Assembly: GCA_905147135.1 (NCBI GenBank) | Contig: LR990056.1 | Coordinates: 16,254,001-16,318,000, forward strand | DNA length: 64,000 bases | Origin: Blastobasis lacticolella | Lineage: Eukaryota; Arthropoda; Insecta; Lepidoptera; Blastobasidae | Direction of reading: 5' to 3' | Part shown: piece after piece, positions 62,905 to 64,000 of the stretch | Layout: each line of letters begins with the position of its first letter | Position numbering within the stretch: the stretch's first letter is position 1 | The notes under the pieces: model-generated | Seen by the model: the letters and a program-made list of their open reading frames with translations, nothing else | Told to the model about the DNA's origin: nothing | Databases searched by the model: none | Made by a program: the position numbers and the translations under genes

Positions 62905-63966
62905 ATGAGTTTCGAAAATAAAGTGGTAATTGTGACCGGGGCTAGTTCCGGGATTGGGGCTGCTATTGCAACACAATTTGCAAAAGAAGGAGCAAATGTC
63001 GCCATGGTTGGCAGAAACCAGTTGAAACTGGACAATGTCGCCAGACAATGCGCTAAACCACCGCTCGTCATTAACGCTGACGTAACCAAAGAACAAGATG
63101 TGACAAGAATTATCGAACAAACATTGCAGAAGTTTGGAAAGCTCGATATTCTGATCAACAACGCGGGTATGGCGAGGATGGGTAGCATATTAGATGGCAA
63201 TTTATTGAAGGCCTACGATGAGACAATGACGGTCAATCTACGTGCTGTTGTCAATCTAACCACTGAAGCTGCTCCTTATTTAGTCAAAAGAAAAGGTAGT
63301 GTACAAATTGAATATAAATTACTACAAATTCTATCTTGGTCACATATTAACCATTAAAAAATTATTCTTCAAATAAATGACCTCAAACAATCTATTCAAG
63401 CTCAGTAACTTGTGCTTCTTACAAATTAGTGGACGAAAAGTCACTGCTAAAAAATAAAAATCAAGGATGCCATTTTTTGTCGAATTTTCTATCTGGTCTT
63501 CCTCTAAGGCAAGTCGGTTTATGGGGCTCTTCTGAGTGATAGAAGTTGATAATATAATCTAATCTATATGACATTTGCAAAGTACAATTGTTTTATTTTA
63601 ATTACAGGGAACATAGTCAATATATCGAGTATAGCAGCGCTGAAACCACCAATGCAGCCTTCTTTCCTACCTTACAGCTTATCCAAAGCTGCGCTTGATC
63701 ACTTCACGAAAGGAGCTGCATTAGAATTATCTTCTTCCGGGGTCAGAGTCAATTCTGTAAATCCAGGAGGCACATATTCAGATTTTATTGAAAATGCTGG
63801 CATTCAAGGAAGCTTTGACGACTTTATACCTATGGTGCCATTAAAGAGAATTTCTGCACCGGAAGAAATTGCTGACATTGTGTTGTATTTGGCTAGTGAC
63901 AAGGCCAGAGGCATCACCGGCTCCTGCTTTGTATCTGACAATGGCGGAGCATTAATAAGTGCCTAA
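62905..63966 (+). CDS. Short-chain dehydrogenase/reductase 2 (249 aa, two exons)
   Basis: Exons 62905-63295 and 63608-63966; GT..AG intron of 312 bp at the same phase-1 position as in gene 1. Same SDR landmarks: TGASSGIG 11-18, R37, D59, NNAG 85-88, N111, S138, Y153, K157, NPG 182-184. I count 17 differences from gene 1 in 249 residues (about 93% identity). They cluster at 108-110 (MTV here, LNC in gene 1), 147-150 (QPSF versus LPAY) and 194-212, the substrate-binding loop. M108-T109-V110 before N111 is the commoner form in classical SDRs, so gene 2 probably shows the ancestral state there. Role is as for gene 1; the loop changes suggest a shifted substrate range, which is inference. Confidence 0.9.
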
Positions 63967-63971
63967 ATAAA
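63966..63971 (+). promoter_or_regulatory. Polyadenylation signal overlapping the SDR gene 2 stop
   Basis: AATAAA begins at the last base of the TAA stop. It may be too early to serve; the window ends 34 bases after the stop, so later signals cannot be seen. Confidence 0.35.
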
Positions 63972-64000
63972 ATTACTAATTTATATATGTTATTGTTATT

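Overview
The window looks like a piece of a moth or butterfly (Lepidoptera) nuclear genome. It is AT-rich, carries introns with GT..AG ends, and is packed with retroposon families whose tRNA-like heads, RTE-like and jockey-like LINE tails and short inverted-repeat elements are typical of Lepidoptera. The order-level call is an inference from repeat style and gene type; I cannot name a species. There are no operons, CRISPR arrays or bacterial features.

Layout. 1-8.3 kb is intergenic: tRNA-derived SINE fragments, other retroposons, LINE 3' ends and a 1,044-bp perfect-looking tandem duplication (6249-8336). 8.85-13.99 kb is an intact Ty3/gypsy LTR retrotransposon with nearly identical LTRs, a tRNA-Trp-type primer site, a CHCC gag and a full pol, inserted inside a SINE. 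14-58.9 kb is a long gene-poor stretch of nested, mostly 5'-truncated retroposons (SINE A, with a tRNA head whose anticodon loop reads CGT; SINE B, with a tRNA-Gly-like head; family C with target-site duplications and a TGATGA tail; family D; LINE 3' ends) and several short inverted-repeat elements. 59.1-64 kb holds the only convincing host genes: two tandem two-exon short-chain dehydrogenase/reductase (SDR) genes, about 93% identical in protein, each with an Inr plus DPE type core promoter.

How things work together. The retrotransposon has everything visible that an autonomous copy needs (LTRs, PBS, gag, protease-RT-RNase H-integrase, polypurine tract), and gag and pol are linked by an in-register GGGAAAC heptamer and a TGATG stop/start overlap. 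The SINE-like families have no protein of their own; family C shares its 3' tail with RTE-type LINE fragments seen in the same window, which suggests who moves it. The SDR pair is a recent duplication with the promoter included; the copies differ most in the substrate-binding loop.

I did not find a convincing new biological system. The best leads are the gag-pol coupling site, the duplicated Inr/DPE SDR pair, the family C/RTE tail sharing, and several unnamed inverted-repeat elements nested in SINEs. All identifications are by eye; no database search was run.
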